From assembly GCA_030145245.1 (NCBI GenBank), contig JAQYWC010000012.1:1-64000 (forward strand): a stretch of 64,000 bases of DNA, in the 5' to 3' direction. The stretch is from Desulfobacterium sp. GTDB lineage: Bacteria; Desulfobacterota; Desulfobacteria; Desulfobacterales; Desulfobacteraceae. A model generated the notes under the pieces. It ran no database searches, was not told the origin of the DNA, and was given only the letters and a program-made list of their open reading frames with translations. The position numbers and the translations under genes are program-made. This document shows positions 33,437 through 42,498 of the stretch, piece after piece (the first letter of the stretch is position 1; the number at the start of each line of letters is the position of its first letter).

Positions 33437-34579
33437 ATGGAGATATTGAAATTTACCGCGGAACATGCGACATTCAGGGAGCGACTTCGGCTTTTTTTGG
33501 AAAAGGAGGTGGTTCCCCTGATCCCCCAGTGCGAAAAAGAGCATATCACCCCCAGGAGCATGTGGAAGAAGATGGGGAGTAATGGTTTCCTTTGCCCCAC
33601 CGTACCGGTCGAATACGGGGGGGCGGGCCTGGATTTCCTACACTCCGTGATTGTCAACGAGGAGATGGCGAAGATCAGTTTCACAGGTCTTGCCGCAGGG
33701 CTTCACAGCGATATCGTGGTTCCCTACATCTCCGCCTATGGCGATGAGCGTCAGAAGAAATATTATCTTCCCGAATGCGTATCCGGCAACATCATCGCGG
33801 CCGTGGCCATGACCGAACCGGACGCGGGAAGCGATGTCGCCTCCATGGTCACCACGGCGGTTGAGGATGGGGACGAAATCGTCATCAACGGGTCCAAGAC
33901 CTTTATATCCAACGGCGTGAACTGCGATATCGTGATCCTTGCGGCCAAGGACCCTGCCGTCGGGAACAAGCATCAGGCGGTCTCCCTCTACATTGTTGAG
34001 GCCGGCACCCCCGGGTTCACCAAGGGGGCGCCCTTTGAGAAGATGGGTTGGAACAGCCAGGATACGTGCGAGCTCTTCTTTTCCGACTGCCGGATCCCAA
34101 AGAAAAACCGTCTTGGCAATGCAGGGGACGGGTTCCTCATGCTCATGGGGAAACTCCAGCAGGAGCGCCTGGTCTGCTCCCTGGGCGCCCTTTTTGCGGC
34201 TGAGAACATGTTTAACTATACCAAAGAAAAATGCAGGAACACCCTGGTGGACGGCCGGGCCCTGTCCCGGTCCCAGGCGGTCCAGTTCGCCCTGGCTGAG
34301 ATGGCGACGGAGATCAGGATCGTCAGGACCTTTATGGAGAGCCTTGTCATTGATCACATGGATTGTAGACAGATCATTTCCGAGACCTCCATGGCCAAGT
34401 ACTGGACCACGGACATGGTCAACCGGATCGGATGCCGGTGCATGGACCTTGAGGGAAGTGCAGGCTCCCTTGAGACATCCCCCCTGGTCCGGCAGTTCCG
34501 GGACAACAGGGTGACGTCGATCTTTGCCGGCACCAACGAGATCATGAAGGGGATTATCGCCAAGATGATGCAACTTTGA
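33437..34579 (+). CDS. Acyl-CoA dehydrogenase, 380 aa
   Basis: ACAD family: TEPDAGSDVASM is the FAD/substrate loop of the middle domain, and ISETSMAKYWTTDMVNRIGCRCMDLEGSAG with the closing SIFAGTNEIMKGIIAKMM marks the C-terminal domain. The usual catalytic Glu site is Ala (IFAGTNEI), a form common in long-chain and branched-chain enzymes that carry the base on another helix. Where others have G-G-x-G the sequence reads DLEGSAGSLE, so the region is unusual. The gene lies 2 bp after the previous dehydrogenase, and the two might act as a heteromer, as some steroid and branched-chain ACAD pairs do. That is an inference. Confidence 0.84.
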   Translation: MEILKFTAEHATFRERLRLFLEKEVVPLIPQCEKEHITPRSMWKKMGSNGFLCPTVPVEYGGAGLDFLHSVIVNEEMAKISFTGLAAGLHSDIVVPYISAYGDERQKKYYLPECVSGNIIAAVAMTEPDAGSDVASMVTTAVEDGDEIVINGSKTFISNGVNCDIVILAAKDPAVGNKHQAVSLYIVEAGTPGFTKGAPFEKMGWNSQDTCELFFSDCRIPKKNRLGNAGDGFLMLMGKLQQERLVCSLGALFAAENMFNYTKEKCRNTLVDGRALSRSQAVQFALAEMATEIRIVRTFMESLVIDHMDCRQIISETSMAKYWTTDMVNRIGCRCMDLEGSAGSLETSPLVRQFRDNRVTSIFAGTNEIMKGIIAKMMQL

Positions 34580-34689
34580 TTTTACGATTTCCGTTTCAGG
34601 TACAGTTTTAACAACAAAATGATTTCTCTCCTGAAACATGTGCGTGGAATATGTACCTGGAACGGAATTTTTTATAAGGGGACGGACAA

Positions 34690-35151
34690 ATGAAAACCCT
34701 TGACAGCGATCCAAAGAGCCTTGTGGAGAACAGCATCGCCTTTTTAAAGCGCATGGGCATGAAGGTGCTTGTGATGGAGCCCAACCATGTGGAGGTGATG
34801 GCGCCCATTGCCGGCAATGAGAATCACCTGGGAACCGTCTATGCCGGCGCTCTTTTTTCCATTGCCGAAGTACCCGGGGGGGTGCTCTTCTATACCACCT
34901 TTGACGCCAGCCGTTTCTATCCCATTGTCAAGGATGTGCAGATCCGGTTTCTAAAGCCAGCCACCACGGATGTAACGGTTGCCATGTCCATGCTGCCGGC
35001 GGAAGCCCGGCGCATCACCCTTGAGGCGGAAGAAAAGGGAAAGGCCGATTTTCAGATGGAGACCGAGGTCAGAGACACCCGGGGCGAGGTGGTTGCCGCA
35101 ACCACCAGCCTCTACCAGATCCGGCGGATTAATCATGGAAAAAAAGCATGA
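34690..35151 (+). CDS. Hotdog-fold acyl-CoA thioesterase (DUF4442/YiiD-like)
   Basis: Single hotdog domain of 153 residues. The family signature is a central helix with NHLGTVYAGALFSIAEVPGG, where Asn/His-Gly would face the thioester, followed by strands KDVQIRFLKPAT and TLEAEEKGKADFQMETEV. Such enzymes release CoA from stalled or over-accumulated acyl-CoAs. AGGGGACGG precedes the ATG. The 110 bp upstream have no clear terminator, so it may belong to the same unit as the dehydrogenases. Substrate unknown. Confidence 0.75.
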   Translation: MKTLDSDPKSLVENSIAFLKRMGMKVLVMEPNHVEVMAPIAGNENHLGTVYAGALFSIAEVPGGVLFYTTFDASRFYPIVKDVQIRFLKPATTDVTVAMSMLPAEARRITLEAEEKGKADFQMETEVRDTRGEVVAATTSLYQIRRINHGKKA

Positions 35152-35209
35152 TCGTCAGGGGTCATTCACAGATGCGGGCAACGAGGCCCGCCAAACGGGG
35201 GATACAACC

Positions 35210-36307
35210 ATGTTGAACACAGGCGCGCTTTCGGGCATAAAAGTTCTTGATCTGTCACGGCTACTTCCGGGTCCCTTTTGTTCCATGATCCTGGCTGATC
35301 ACGGAGCCGAGGTCATTTCCGTGGAGGACGAGAAATTCAAGGCAGACGGATTCTTTTTCAACGGCATCAACCGGAACAAGCGGCACATGGCCCTGGACCT
35401 GAAATCAGACCAGGGACTTGGGGTCTTTTTAAAACTTGCAAAAGACGCGGATGTGATCCTGGAGGGGTTTCGCCCGGGCGTGGTGAAACGGCTCGGGGTT
35501 GACTATGAAACCATTCAAAAGCAGAACCCCGGCATCATCTACTGCTCCATCACAGGCTATGGCCAGACAGGTCCCCTCAGGGACCGGGTGGGGCACGACG
35601 CCAACTATCTCGCCACCGCAGGCATCCTGGATCTCATCGGCCAGGTGGATGCGCCCCCTTCCATTCCCGGGGTCCAGTTCGCCGACATCGCAGGCGGTGC
35701 CATGAACGCTGCCATGGGTATTCTCATGGCCCTTTATGAGCGGTCAAAATCAGGCGCGGGCCAGTACATCGACATCTCCATGACCGACGGCATGCTCGGC
35801 TTTCTGCACCTGCCCCTTTTCTTTTCAGGGCTGACCGGCAAGATGCCCAAGCGTTCCAACAGCATTCTGTCCCACCGCTACGCCTGCTACAACACCTATG
35901 AAACCGCAGACCACCGTTACATCACCATTGGCGCCGTGGAGCACAGGTTTTGGAAGCGGCTGTGTGAGTGCCTGGACCTTCCCGGTTATGTGTCCCTCCA
36001 GTACGATGAGGAGCGGCGAAACGAGATCATCAACACCCTGACCGCGATTTTCAAGCGGCGGACCGTTGATGAGTGGGACCGGGAATTTCGCGACGTGGAT
36101 GTCTGCTACGCCAGGATCCAGGACCTGTCCGAGGTGATGGACGATCCGCTGTTCAAGGAGCGGGAGATGGTGGTGGATCTTTGCCAGAAGGACGGCACCA
36201 TGGCCAAAGCCATCGGCATCCCGGTGAAGCTCAGCCGCACCCCCGGCGCCATCCGCACCCCCCCCGAGGAGTTCGGGGAAACCACCGACTACACCTGGGG
36301 TCAGTAG
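35210..36307 (+). CDS. Alpha-methylacyl-CoA racemase-like family III CoA-transferase (CaiB/BaiF)
   Basis: The family has both racemases and CoA-transferases. Motifs fit the racemase branch: LDLSRLLPGPFCSMILADHGAEV, RHMALDLKS, and GHDANYLATAG plus FADIAGGAMNAAMGIL, which carry the catalytic His and Asp pair of 2-methylacyl-CoA racemase (H126 and D156 in MCR numbering). Racemases interconvert (2R)- and (2S)-methylacyl-CoA so that the dehydrogenase, which takes only one form, can act. Length is 365 residues. I use the start at 35210, with GGGGGA upstream; ATG 35135 would overlap the thioesterase gene. It is followed by REP-like arms. Confidence 0.82.
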   Translation: MLNTGALSGIKVLDLSRLLPGPFCSMILADHGAEVISVEDEKFKADGFFFNGINRNKRHMALDLKSDQGLGVFLKLAKDADVILEGFRPGVVKRLGVDYETIQKQNPGIIYCSITGYGQTGPLRDRVGHDANYLATAGILDLIGQVDAPPSIPGVQFADIAGGAMNAAMGILMALYERSKSGAGQYIDISMTDGMLGFLHLPLFFSGLTGKMPKRSNSILSHRYACYNTYETADHRYITIGAVEHRFWKRLCECLDLPGYVSLQYDEERRNEIINTLTAIFKRRTVDEWDREFRDVDVCYARIQDLSEVMDDPLFKEREMVVDLCQKDGTMAKAIGIPVKLSRTPGAIRTPPEEFGETTDYTWGQ

Positions 36308-36334
36308 TTTACATAATCGGGGTCATACATAATC

Positions 36335-36470
36335 GGGGTCAGGCTTAGCTTATTGTCGTTGTTGCTTCGTAATTGGGGTCATGAGCTTCAAGGGGGGCAG
36401 GCTTAGCTTATTAGCTAATTCGGGCAAGCTTCGTTTACATGGAATAATTGGGGGCAGGCTTAGTCTATCG
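36335..36470 (+). repeat. Three REP-like arms in direct orientation
   Basis: Arms start at 36335 (GGGGTCAGGC type, full match to the arm of hairpin A), 36392 (GGGGGCAGGC type) and 36450 (GGGGGCAGGC, decayed at TAGTCTATC). They are 57-58 bp apart, a regular spacing, with no inverted partners. They lie in the 279-bp gap between two catabolic genes, in which I find nothing else apart from the ribosome site AAGGAG before 36587. Confidence 0.75.
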
Positions 36471-36586
36471 CCCTTGTTGCGTCGAGTTTCTAATTTTAAT
36501 CGATCTAATCGACGTCAGGTTTTTGTTTTTGCTCTTACCGCCTGATGTTCTTATATATCTAACTTTATTATTAAGGAGTCTTTTCC

Positions 36587-38434
36587 ATGGCACAGGTGAT
36601 TGCTGAACAGCGGGATATAGATTTTGTTTTATTTGAGCAGTTTGAGGCTGAAAAATTGTGTGATATCGAGAAGTACGCAGATTTTAATAAAAAGACATTT
36701 AAGATGATCATTGCCGAGGCAAGAAAGTTTGCCATAAAGGAGATCCTGCCCACCTTGGTGGAGGGGGACAGGAACGGGGCCACATTTGACAACGGCCAGG
36801 TCCATGTGCCGGAATGTTTCAGGCGTCCCTACAAGCTGTTTGTGGAAGGGGAGTGGACCGCCATGACCGCCGATCCCGAGCTTGGGGGCCAGGGACTTCC
36901 CTTTATGGTGGCCCAGGCCGCCTCGGAGTATCTTTCCGGTGCCAACTACGCCTTTGGATTCCATGGGTTTGAAAGCCATGCCGCAGGCAAGATGATTGAG
37001 GTTTTTGGTACGGAACTCCAGAAAAAGCTGTTCCTCAAGAAGATGTACACAGGGGAGTGGGGCGGCACCATGGATCTCACCGAACCCGGTGCCGGATCCG
37101 ATGTGGGGGCGCTGACCACCACCGCCCGGAAGAATGAGGACGGCACCTACTCCATCATCGGCAGCAAGATCTTCATCACCTCCGGGGAGCATGATCTCAC
37201 CGATAACATCATCCATCCGGTGCTTGCACGGATCGAGGGAGCCCCTGCCGGAACCAAGGGCATCTCCCTCTTTATCGTGCCGAAGATCTGGGTGAACGAG
37301 GACGGAAGCCTTGGGGAATTCAACGACATCGTGTGCACGGGCATCGAGGAGAAGATGGGCATCCATGCCAGCGCCACCTGCAGTCTCACCTACGGGGCCA
37401 ACGGCGGCTGCCGGGGACTTCTCCTGGGGGAGGAAAACCAGGGCATGAAGGTGATGTTCCAGATGATGAACGAGGCAAGGATCATGGTGGGGGCCATCGG
37501 TCTAAACTGTGGTTCGGCTGCATACCTCCAGGCCCTTAACTATGCGGGTGAGCGGCTCCAGGGCAGGGCGCTTGAGAACATCATGGATCCTTCGGCCCCC
37601 CAGGTGCCCATCATCCAGCACCCGGATGTGCGGCGGATGCTGTTGTGGATGAAGTCCCATGTGGAGGGCATGCGCAGCCTCATGTACTACGGGATAAGCC
37701 TGATCGAGACCGAAGCCACCTCCGGGTCGGAAAAGGAGCGGGAGTATGCAAAGGATCTGCTGGATCTTTTGACCCCGGTGATCAAGTCCTGGTGCACGGA
37801 CAGGGGGACCGAGGTGTGCTCCCAGGCGATCCAGGTGTTTGGCGGCTACGGCTACACCAGTGATTTTCCCGTTGAGCAGCTTTACAGGGATGCAAGGATC
37901 GCTCCCATCTACGAGGGCACCAACGGCATCCAGGCCATGGACCTGCTGGGAAGAAAGCTTGGCATGAAAAAGGGGGCCGTGTTCATGAATCTCCTTGCCG
38001 AGATGAACGAAATCGTCAACAGGGCAAAGGAGGTCCCACGGGTGGCTTCCCTTGGGGATCTGCTGCAGGCCAACATCAACAAGCTTGGCGAGGTGGCCCT
38101 TCACATGGGAAAAACCGCCATGTCGGACCGGTTCAAGACAGGGTTTGCCCATGCAACGCCTTTCCTGGAGGTGGTGGGGGATTCGGTCTGCGGCTGGATG
38201 CTTTTGTGGCGGGCAACGATTGCGGCAACCAAGCTTGAAGAGATTGTCAAGGGCAAGGATGGGGCAGCTTTCGACGAGATCTGCCGGAAGAACGTCAATG
38301 CCGCGTATTACCAGGGACAGATTTTGTCAGCCCGTTTTTTCATGGAGTCGGTGCTGCCGGTGAGCCAGGGCAGGATGGATTCTCTGCTGGCAGGCTGTTC
38401 CGCGGCTGTGGATATCCCGGAGAACGCATTTTAA
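36587..38434 (+). CDS. Acyl-CoA dehydrogenase, long form with C-terminal extension (615 aa)
   Basis: This is an ACAD of the roughly 600-residue type (AidB/FadE5-like), with an N-terminal extra segment and a C-terminal helical domain (about 475-615). Core motifs: LTEPGAGSDVGAL, the DPSAPQVPIIQHPDVRRML loop, and FGGYGYTSDFPVEQLYRDARIAPIYEGTNGIQ, where the Glu in IYEGTN is the catalytic base. It is the only one of the three dehydrogenases here with a canonical base. It is followed after 30 bp by another ligase gene, forming a third small unit. The substrate is probably a saturated acyl-CoA of medium or long chain. Confidence 0.88.
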   Translation: MAQVIAEQRDIDFVLFEQFEAEKLCDIEKYADFNKKTFKMIIAEARKFAIKEILPTLVEGDRNGATFDNGQVHVPECFRRPYKLFVEGEWTAMTADPELGGQGLPFMVAQAASEYLSGANYAFGFHGFESHAAGKMIEVFGTELQKKLFLKKMYTGEWGGTMDLTEPGAGSDVGALTTTARKNEDGTYSIIGSKIFITSGEHDLTDNIIHPVLARIEGAPAGTKGISLFIVPKIWVNEDGSLGEFNDIVCTGIEEKMGIHASATCSLTYGANGGCRGLLLGEENQGMKVMFQMMNEARIMVGAIGLNCGSAAYLQALNYAGERLQGRALENIMDPSAPQVPIIQHPDVRRMLLWMKSHVEGMRSLMYYGISLIETEATSGSEKEREYAKDLLDLLTPVIKSWCTDRGTEVCSQAIQVFGGYGYTSDFPVEQLYRDARIAPIYEGTNGIQAMDLLGRKLGMKKGAVFMNLLAEMNEIVNRAKEVPRVASLGDLLQANINKLGEVALHMGKTAMSDRFKTGFAHATPFLEVVGDSVCGWMLLWRATIAATKLEEIVKGKDGAAFDEICRKNVNAAYYQGQILSARFFMESVLPVSQGRMDSLLAGCSAAVDIPENAF

Positions 38435-38464
38435 ACCGCTACTTAGAAAAGGAAAGGGGAGTGT

Positions 38465-40003
38465 ATGAAGAATGATGGAATCGCTCTGTCACGGCAGCTT
38501 GTCCTTGGGGAGGTTTTGGCACGGTGGGCCAGGAAGAGACCGGAAAAGGAGATGCTGGCCTTTAATGAACGGCGCTACACCTATGCCCGGGTAAACGCCC
38601 GGGTCAACTCCCTTGCCAACGCGCTTTCGGGCCTTGGCGTCCAACAGGGAGACAAGATCTCGGTGCTGTTCCTCAACGGCAATGAGATCCTTGAGTGCTA
38701 TTTCGCGGCTGCCAAGATCGGGGCCGTGGTTGTTCCCCTGAACTTTCGCCTGGTGGGACCGGAGTTGGTTTTTCAGATTTGCAATTCCGATTCCATTGCC
38801 ATGGTTTTCGGCAAAGAGTTTGCCCCGGTGGTGGACGCCATCCGCAAGGAGCTTCCCGGTGTCCGGTATTTTATCTCAAACACGGGCAAGGGCGTTGAAG
38901 GCGTCATGGACTACGAGACCCTGGTGGAAAACGGTTCCCCGGAAGAACCCGGCATTTATGTGAATGATGACGATCCCGCATTCATCATGTACACCTCCGG
39001 CACCACGGGAAAACCCAAGGGCGCGGTCATGAGCCACAAGAACATTCTCATGGACAGCTTTAACCTGCTCATGGAGTTTCGGCTTTCCGACCGTGACCGG
39101 TATCTCTGCGTGCCGCCGCTCTTTCACACGGCCGCCCTTGCCCTTGCCGTCACAAACGTGGTTGTGGGGGCAACCATCGTGCTGGTGGACAATTTTGTTC
39201 CCCAGGAGATTCCCAAGATCCTGGAGCAGGAAAAAATCACCATCACCTTCCTGGTGCCTGCCATGTGGATCTTTCTGCTCCAGGTGCCGGGGATCGAAGG
39301 GTACAACACTGAAAGCCTCAGGGTCTGCATCACCGGGGCTGCTGTCATGCCCACGGATGTCAAGAAACGGATCATGGCAGTTTTTCCCAACTCCGGGGTG
39401 TATGACGTGTTCGGGCAGACCGAGATGAGCCCCTGCACCACCATTCTCAAACCCGGGAATGCCCTGGATAAACCGGGGTCTGTCGGCCTTCCCATCCTCA
39501 ACGTGGAGGTGAGGATCGTAGATGTTAACAACGACGATGTCCCGGACGGCGAGATCGGCGAGATCGTGTACAAGGGACCCACCCTGATGAAGGAGTATTA
39601 CAAGAACCCCGATGCCACGGCCATGGCAATGGAAGATGGCTGGTTCCACAGCGGAGACCTTGTAAAAAGGGACCGGGACGGCTTCATCCATGTGGTGGAC
39701 AGGGCCAAGGACATGATCATCACCGGCGGTGAGAATGTCTACTCCGCAGAGGTGGAAGAGGTGCTTTTCAGCCATGAAAAAGTACTGGAGGTGGCTGTGG
39801 TCGGGGTGCCTGATCCCGATTGGGGCGAGCGTGTCAAGGCCGTTGTGGTTCCGGTCAATGGAGTTACCCTGACCCGGGAGGAGATTCTTGAACATTGCCG
39901 GAAGAACCTTGCGGGCTACAAAAAACCAAGAATCATTGACATGGTTGATTCCCTGCCGAGGAATGCAGCAGGAAAAGTTTTAAAATTCAAATTGCGCAAT
40001 TAA
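38465..40003 (+). CDS. Acyl-CoA synthetase (AMP-forming), 512 aa
   Basis: A third ANL ligase in the block. Motifs: MYTSGTTGKPKGAVMSH, PPLFHTAALAL, VFGQTEMSP, HSGDLVKRDRDGFIHVVDRAKDMIITGGENVYS, and the Lys in RNAAGKVLKFKLRN. At 512 residues it is of the FadD13/FadK-like size class. AAAGGAAAGGGG precedes the ATG. It pairs with the long acyl-CoA dehydrogenase upstream and the outer-membrane protein downstream, which together look like import, activation and first oxidation of a hydrophobic acid. Confidence 0.87.
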   Translation: MKNDGIALSRQLVLGEVLARWARKRPEKEMLAFNERRYTYARVNARVNSLANALSGLGVQQGDKISVLFLNGNEILECYFAAAKIGAVVVPLNFRLVGPELVFQICNSDSIAMVFGKEFAPVVDAIRKELPGVRYFISNTGKGVEGVMDYETLVENGSPEEPGIYVNDDDPAFIMYTSGTTGKPKGAVMSHKNILMDSFNLLMEFRLSDRDRYLCVPPLFHTAALALAVTNVVVGATIVLVDNFVPQEIPKILEQEKITITFLVPAMWIFLLQVPGIEGYNTESLRVCITGAAVMPTDVKKRIMAVFPNSGVYDVFGQTEMSPCTTILKPGNALDKPGSVGLPILNVEVRIVDVNNDDVPDGEIGEIVYKGPTLMKEYYKNPDATAMAMEDGWFHSGDLVKRDRDGFIHVVDRAKDMIITGGENVYSAEVEEVLFSHEKVLEVAVVGVPDPDWGERVKAVVVPVNGVTLTREEILEHCRKNLAGYKKPRIIDMVDSLPRNAAGKVLKFKLRN

Positions 40004-40088
40004 AGATTCCCTGGGCTGAGCAGTAAAAAAACTCTCTTTTATCATCACCGGTTCTATTAACTCTGACGAAAAAAATGGGAGAAAGATC

Positions 40089-41720
40089 ATGAAAAAGGGG
40101 TTATCTGTATTTTGTCTGGTTCTGTTGGGTATGTTTCTCATGGCTGGTATTGGATCTGCGGAGGATGAGGTTCATGACATTACCGAAGAGGTGCTTGTGG
40201 GACCCGGAAGCATCAGCATCACCACCAACAAGGATATCCTGATGAGCTTCGGGGGGCTGGTAAGAATCATTCCCACCTCTGAAGATAACTGGGATTTTGG
40301 AATGTCCGACAATGTACCCTCTTTCCTGGGGGGGATGCTGAAGGATTCGTTCTTTAATAACCATTTCAACGAATCCGGAAACGTAGCCAATTCCTATATT
40401 CGCACGGAAAGCAGACTCTATTTCAATGCCATGCCCAAGGACAGGAAATGGACGTTTTATGCAGCACTTGAGTTTGACCGCCCCCTTGAAAACGGCACGG
40501 TTGATAACCGCGGCGGCAAAGAATTTGATTCCAGCAATTTCGGCCTTGAGCGCCTCCACGGCACCATGGCTTTTGGCAAGAACCTGCGTTTCCATGCAGG
40601 CTGGGATATCTGGGAGATGGATGTCTACAAGGGCGCATCCCTTGTGTATGGGGACGACAACCCCGGGTTCTGGCTCACCGGCGGCAGCGGTGACCTTAAA
40701 TTCAATATTGGTTATTTTAAACTCATGGAGAACGATTTCCAGAACAGCGTGGCTGTGCTTGATGATGATGAGAATAATGACAGGAGCCTGTTTGCCGGTT
40801 TTGTTGATTATGATTTCAATGAAACCAATACGGTCCGGTTCATGTATGCCTATGACAGGATCCGGAAAATAGGGGTCAACGATTTTCTGGGTGCAATCTC
40901 CAGCGGCCAGCTTGGCATTAACGGGTCCCTGGATCCCAAGGTGGATTCCCACCATGTGAGTGCATACTACATCGGTAATTTCGGAGCCTTGGAGCTTCTG
41001 GTTCAAGGCGTTTATCAATTTGGCGATGCCGATGATACAGGACTTGCCCAGGATGATTTTGACATCAATGCCTACGCCCTTGCCATGGATCTTACCTATG
41101 AATTAAAGGATACCGTGGGATTCAGTCTCCAGCCCCATTTGGGCGCCCTTTACACTTCCGGGGACGATGATCCGGATGATGACACCCTGGGCGGATACCA
41201 GGGGGTTTCCAATCCCCAGAGATTTTCCGGCAGATGGGGTGGAGAGAACACCATACTTGGGGATACCAACTTCACCCTGGGTACAATGCTTTACGGATAT
41301 CTGCCTGAAATCTACGGTAACGGCACCCCGGTTCTGACCGGTGGGGTGCAGAATACTGCCGGCCTGGGAGGCGGCCGGGGGGATAATCCCGGATTGACCA
41401 TGGTCTCCCTGGGGCTGAAGGCCACGCCCAAGCGGTTTCTCATCTATAAAACCAACATCAACTATTTTATCTGGAATGAAGATTTTATGGTGACAAGTTT
41501 TGTGGACGGTCAAACCAATACCAAGGTGGATTCGGGGTATGTCGGCACTGAGTGGGACAATGAAATTACCCTTGCCCTGAGTAAAAGTACATTCATAAAA
41601 GGTCAGTTCTCCTTTTTCTTTCCAGGGGATGCCATAGACGATGTTACAGCCGCCTTGAGCGGCAGCAAGAGCGATGATATTGCAAGCCGTGTGGCAGCCG
41701 AATTTATCTGGAATTTTTAA
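40089..41720 (+). CDS. Outer-membrane beta-barrel porin-like protein
   Basis: A Sec signal peptide (MKKGLSVFCLVLLGMFLMAGIGSA|EDE) precedes about 520 residues of alternating amphipathic strands rich in Gly, Asp and aromatic residues. The chain ends AAEFIWNF, the terminal-Phe pattern used for outer-membrane assembly. Length fits a 16-18-strand barrel. I recognise no closer family; an acid- or hydrocarbon-importing porin (FadL- or alginate-export-like) is possible. It is the last gene of the acyl-CoA block and is followed by a strong terminator, so it is likely co-expressed with the ligase. Confidence 0.75.
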   Translation: MKKGLSVFCLVLLGMFLMAGIGSAEDEVHDITEEVLVGPGSISITTNKDILMSFGGLVRIIPTSEDNWDFGMSDNVPSFLGGMLKDSFFNNHFNESGNVANSYIRTESRLYFNAMPKDRKWTFYAALEFDRPLENGTVDNRGGKEFDSSNFGLERLHGTMAFGKNLRFHAGWDIWEMDVYKGASLVYGDDNPGFWLTGGSGDLKFNIGYFKLMENDFQNSVAVLDDDENNDRSLFAGFVDYDFNETNTVRFMYAYDRIRKIGVNDFLGAISSGQLGINGSLDPKVDSHHVSAYYIGNFGALELLVQGVYQFGDADDTGLAQDDFDINAYALAMDLTYELKDTVGFSLQPHLGALYTSGDDDPDDDTLGGYQGVSNPQRFSGRWGGENTILGDTNFTLGTMLYGYLPEIYGNGTPVLTGGVQNTAGLGGGRGDNPGLTMVSLGLKATPKRFLIYKTNINYFIWNEDFMVTSFVDGQTNTKVDSGYVGTEWDNEITLALSKSTFIKGQFSFFFPGDAIDDVTAALSGSKSDDIASRVAAEFIWNF

Positions 41721-41779
41721 AACAGACACCCTGTACCATGGCCCGGGGCAAGGGCGGGTGCGGGTGTTCTTTTGAGGTG

Positions 41780-41827
41780 GCTCTTCCGGGTCGCGGCCGG
41801 GGCCGTGATCCGGGAGAGCTTTTTTCT
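41780..41827 (+). terminator. Intrinsic terminator after porin gene
   Basis: GCTCTTCCGGGTC pairs with GATCCGGGAGAGC (two G-U pairs), around an inner GGCC-GG-GGCC hairpin, then TTTTTTC. It ends the acyl-CoA block. Confidence 0.75.
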
Positions 41828-41912
41828 TTGTTGCGTAATGCAGCAAAATGTGAGGGTCTCATGTGCTTAGTAAAAACAGAAGAAAAAAAAGAGTAGTGAA
41901 CAGTGTTTTGGG

Positions 41913-41945
41913 TTGACATTGTTTGTTCATTGGATCATCAATGAA
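41913..41945 (+). promoter_or_regulatory. Promoter/operator before the methylmalonyl-CoA pathway genes
   Basis: A TTGACA box at 41913-41918 is followed by a perfect inverted repeat TTCATTG-N6-CAATGAA (41926-41945) that would overlap the -10 region. The ribosome site AGGAGGAT lies just before the epimerase ATG. The palindrome differs from the GTAAGT operators at 22797, so a different regulator is implied. Confidence 0.5.
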
Positions 41946-41979
41946 TAACAATTTTACGGACAATGTAACAGGAGGATAA

Positions 41980-42384
41980 ATGAAAGTATTAAAAATTGAT
42001 CACCTGGGAATTGCGGTAAAGAGCATTGAGAACGGTAAAAATTTCTGGTCAGACGTTTTGGGCATGGAATTCGCGGGAACTGAAACCGTGGAAGCCCAGA
42101 AGGTGACCACGGCGTTTTTGCCCGTTGGAGAGAGTGAGGTCGAACTCCTCGAATCCACCTCCGACGACGGCCCTGTCGCAAAGTACATCGATAAAAAAGG
42201 GGAAGGCATCCAGCATGTTGCATTCCGGGTGGAAAACATCGAAGAGGCCCTTGAAGAACTTAAGGCCAAGGGAATTCGCCTCATCGACGAGACCCCGCGA
42301 CGGGGAGCCGGGGGCGCAAAGATCGCATTCCTTCACCCCAAGGCGACATCCGGCGTGCTGGTGGAGCTCTGCCAGAGGGATTAG
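41980..42384 (+). CDS. mce: Methylmalonyl-CoA epimerase
   Basis: A small VOC-fold metalloenzyme that interconverts (2S)- and (2R)-methylmalonyl-CoA. The 134 residues show the two beta-alpha-beta-beta-beta halves: KIDHLGIAVKSIENGKNFW with the first metal His, EGIQHVAFRVENIEEAL with the second, and the Glu ligands in VELLE and VLVELCQ. PRRGAGGAKIAFLHPK is typical of bacterial epimerases. It is the first gene of the propionate block and has a strong AGGAGGATAA ribosome site. Mutase follows after 114 bp. Confidence 0.93.
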   Translation: MKVLKIDHLGIAVKSIENGKNFWSDVLGMEFAGTETVEAQKVTTAFLPVGESEVELLESTSDDGPVAKYIDKKGEGIQHVAFRVENIEEALEELKAKGIRLIDETPRRGAGGAKIAFLHPKATSGVLVELCQRD

Positions 42385-42498
42385 CCAGGTACAACCGGTT
42401 AAATTTACAGCTTAATTTGTAACGTTTGTTGTCATAAGAAATTTGCCGTTAATCGAACGGATGGTGGTTTGCCATCCAGGATGAATAAGGAATTTTCA

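Noticed and set aside
34979-35209. N-terminal extension of the racemase-like gene
   Set aside because: It lies in another frame over the thioesterase gene, and the family begins with the LDLSRLLPGP strand just after MLNTGALSG.
36335-36470. Regularly spaced repeats (57-58 bp) that could suggest a short CRISPR array
   Set aside because: Only three diverging 21-bp units, matching the REP arm found elsewhere as hairpins; no cas genes and no leader.
42385-42498. Possible cobalamin riboswitch upstream of B12-dependent mutase
   Set aside because: The gap is only 114 bp and contains one 6-bp hairpin; no B12-box-like sequence or multi-helix fold is visible.
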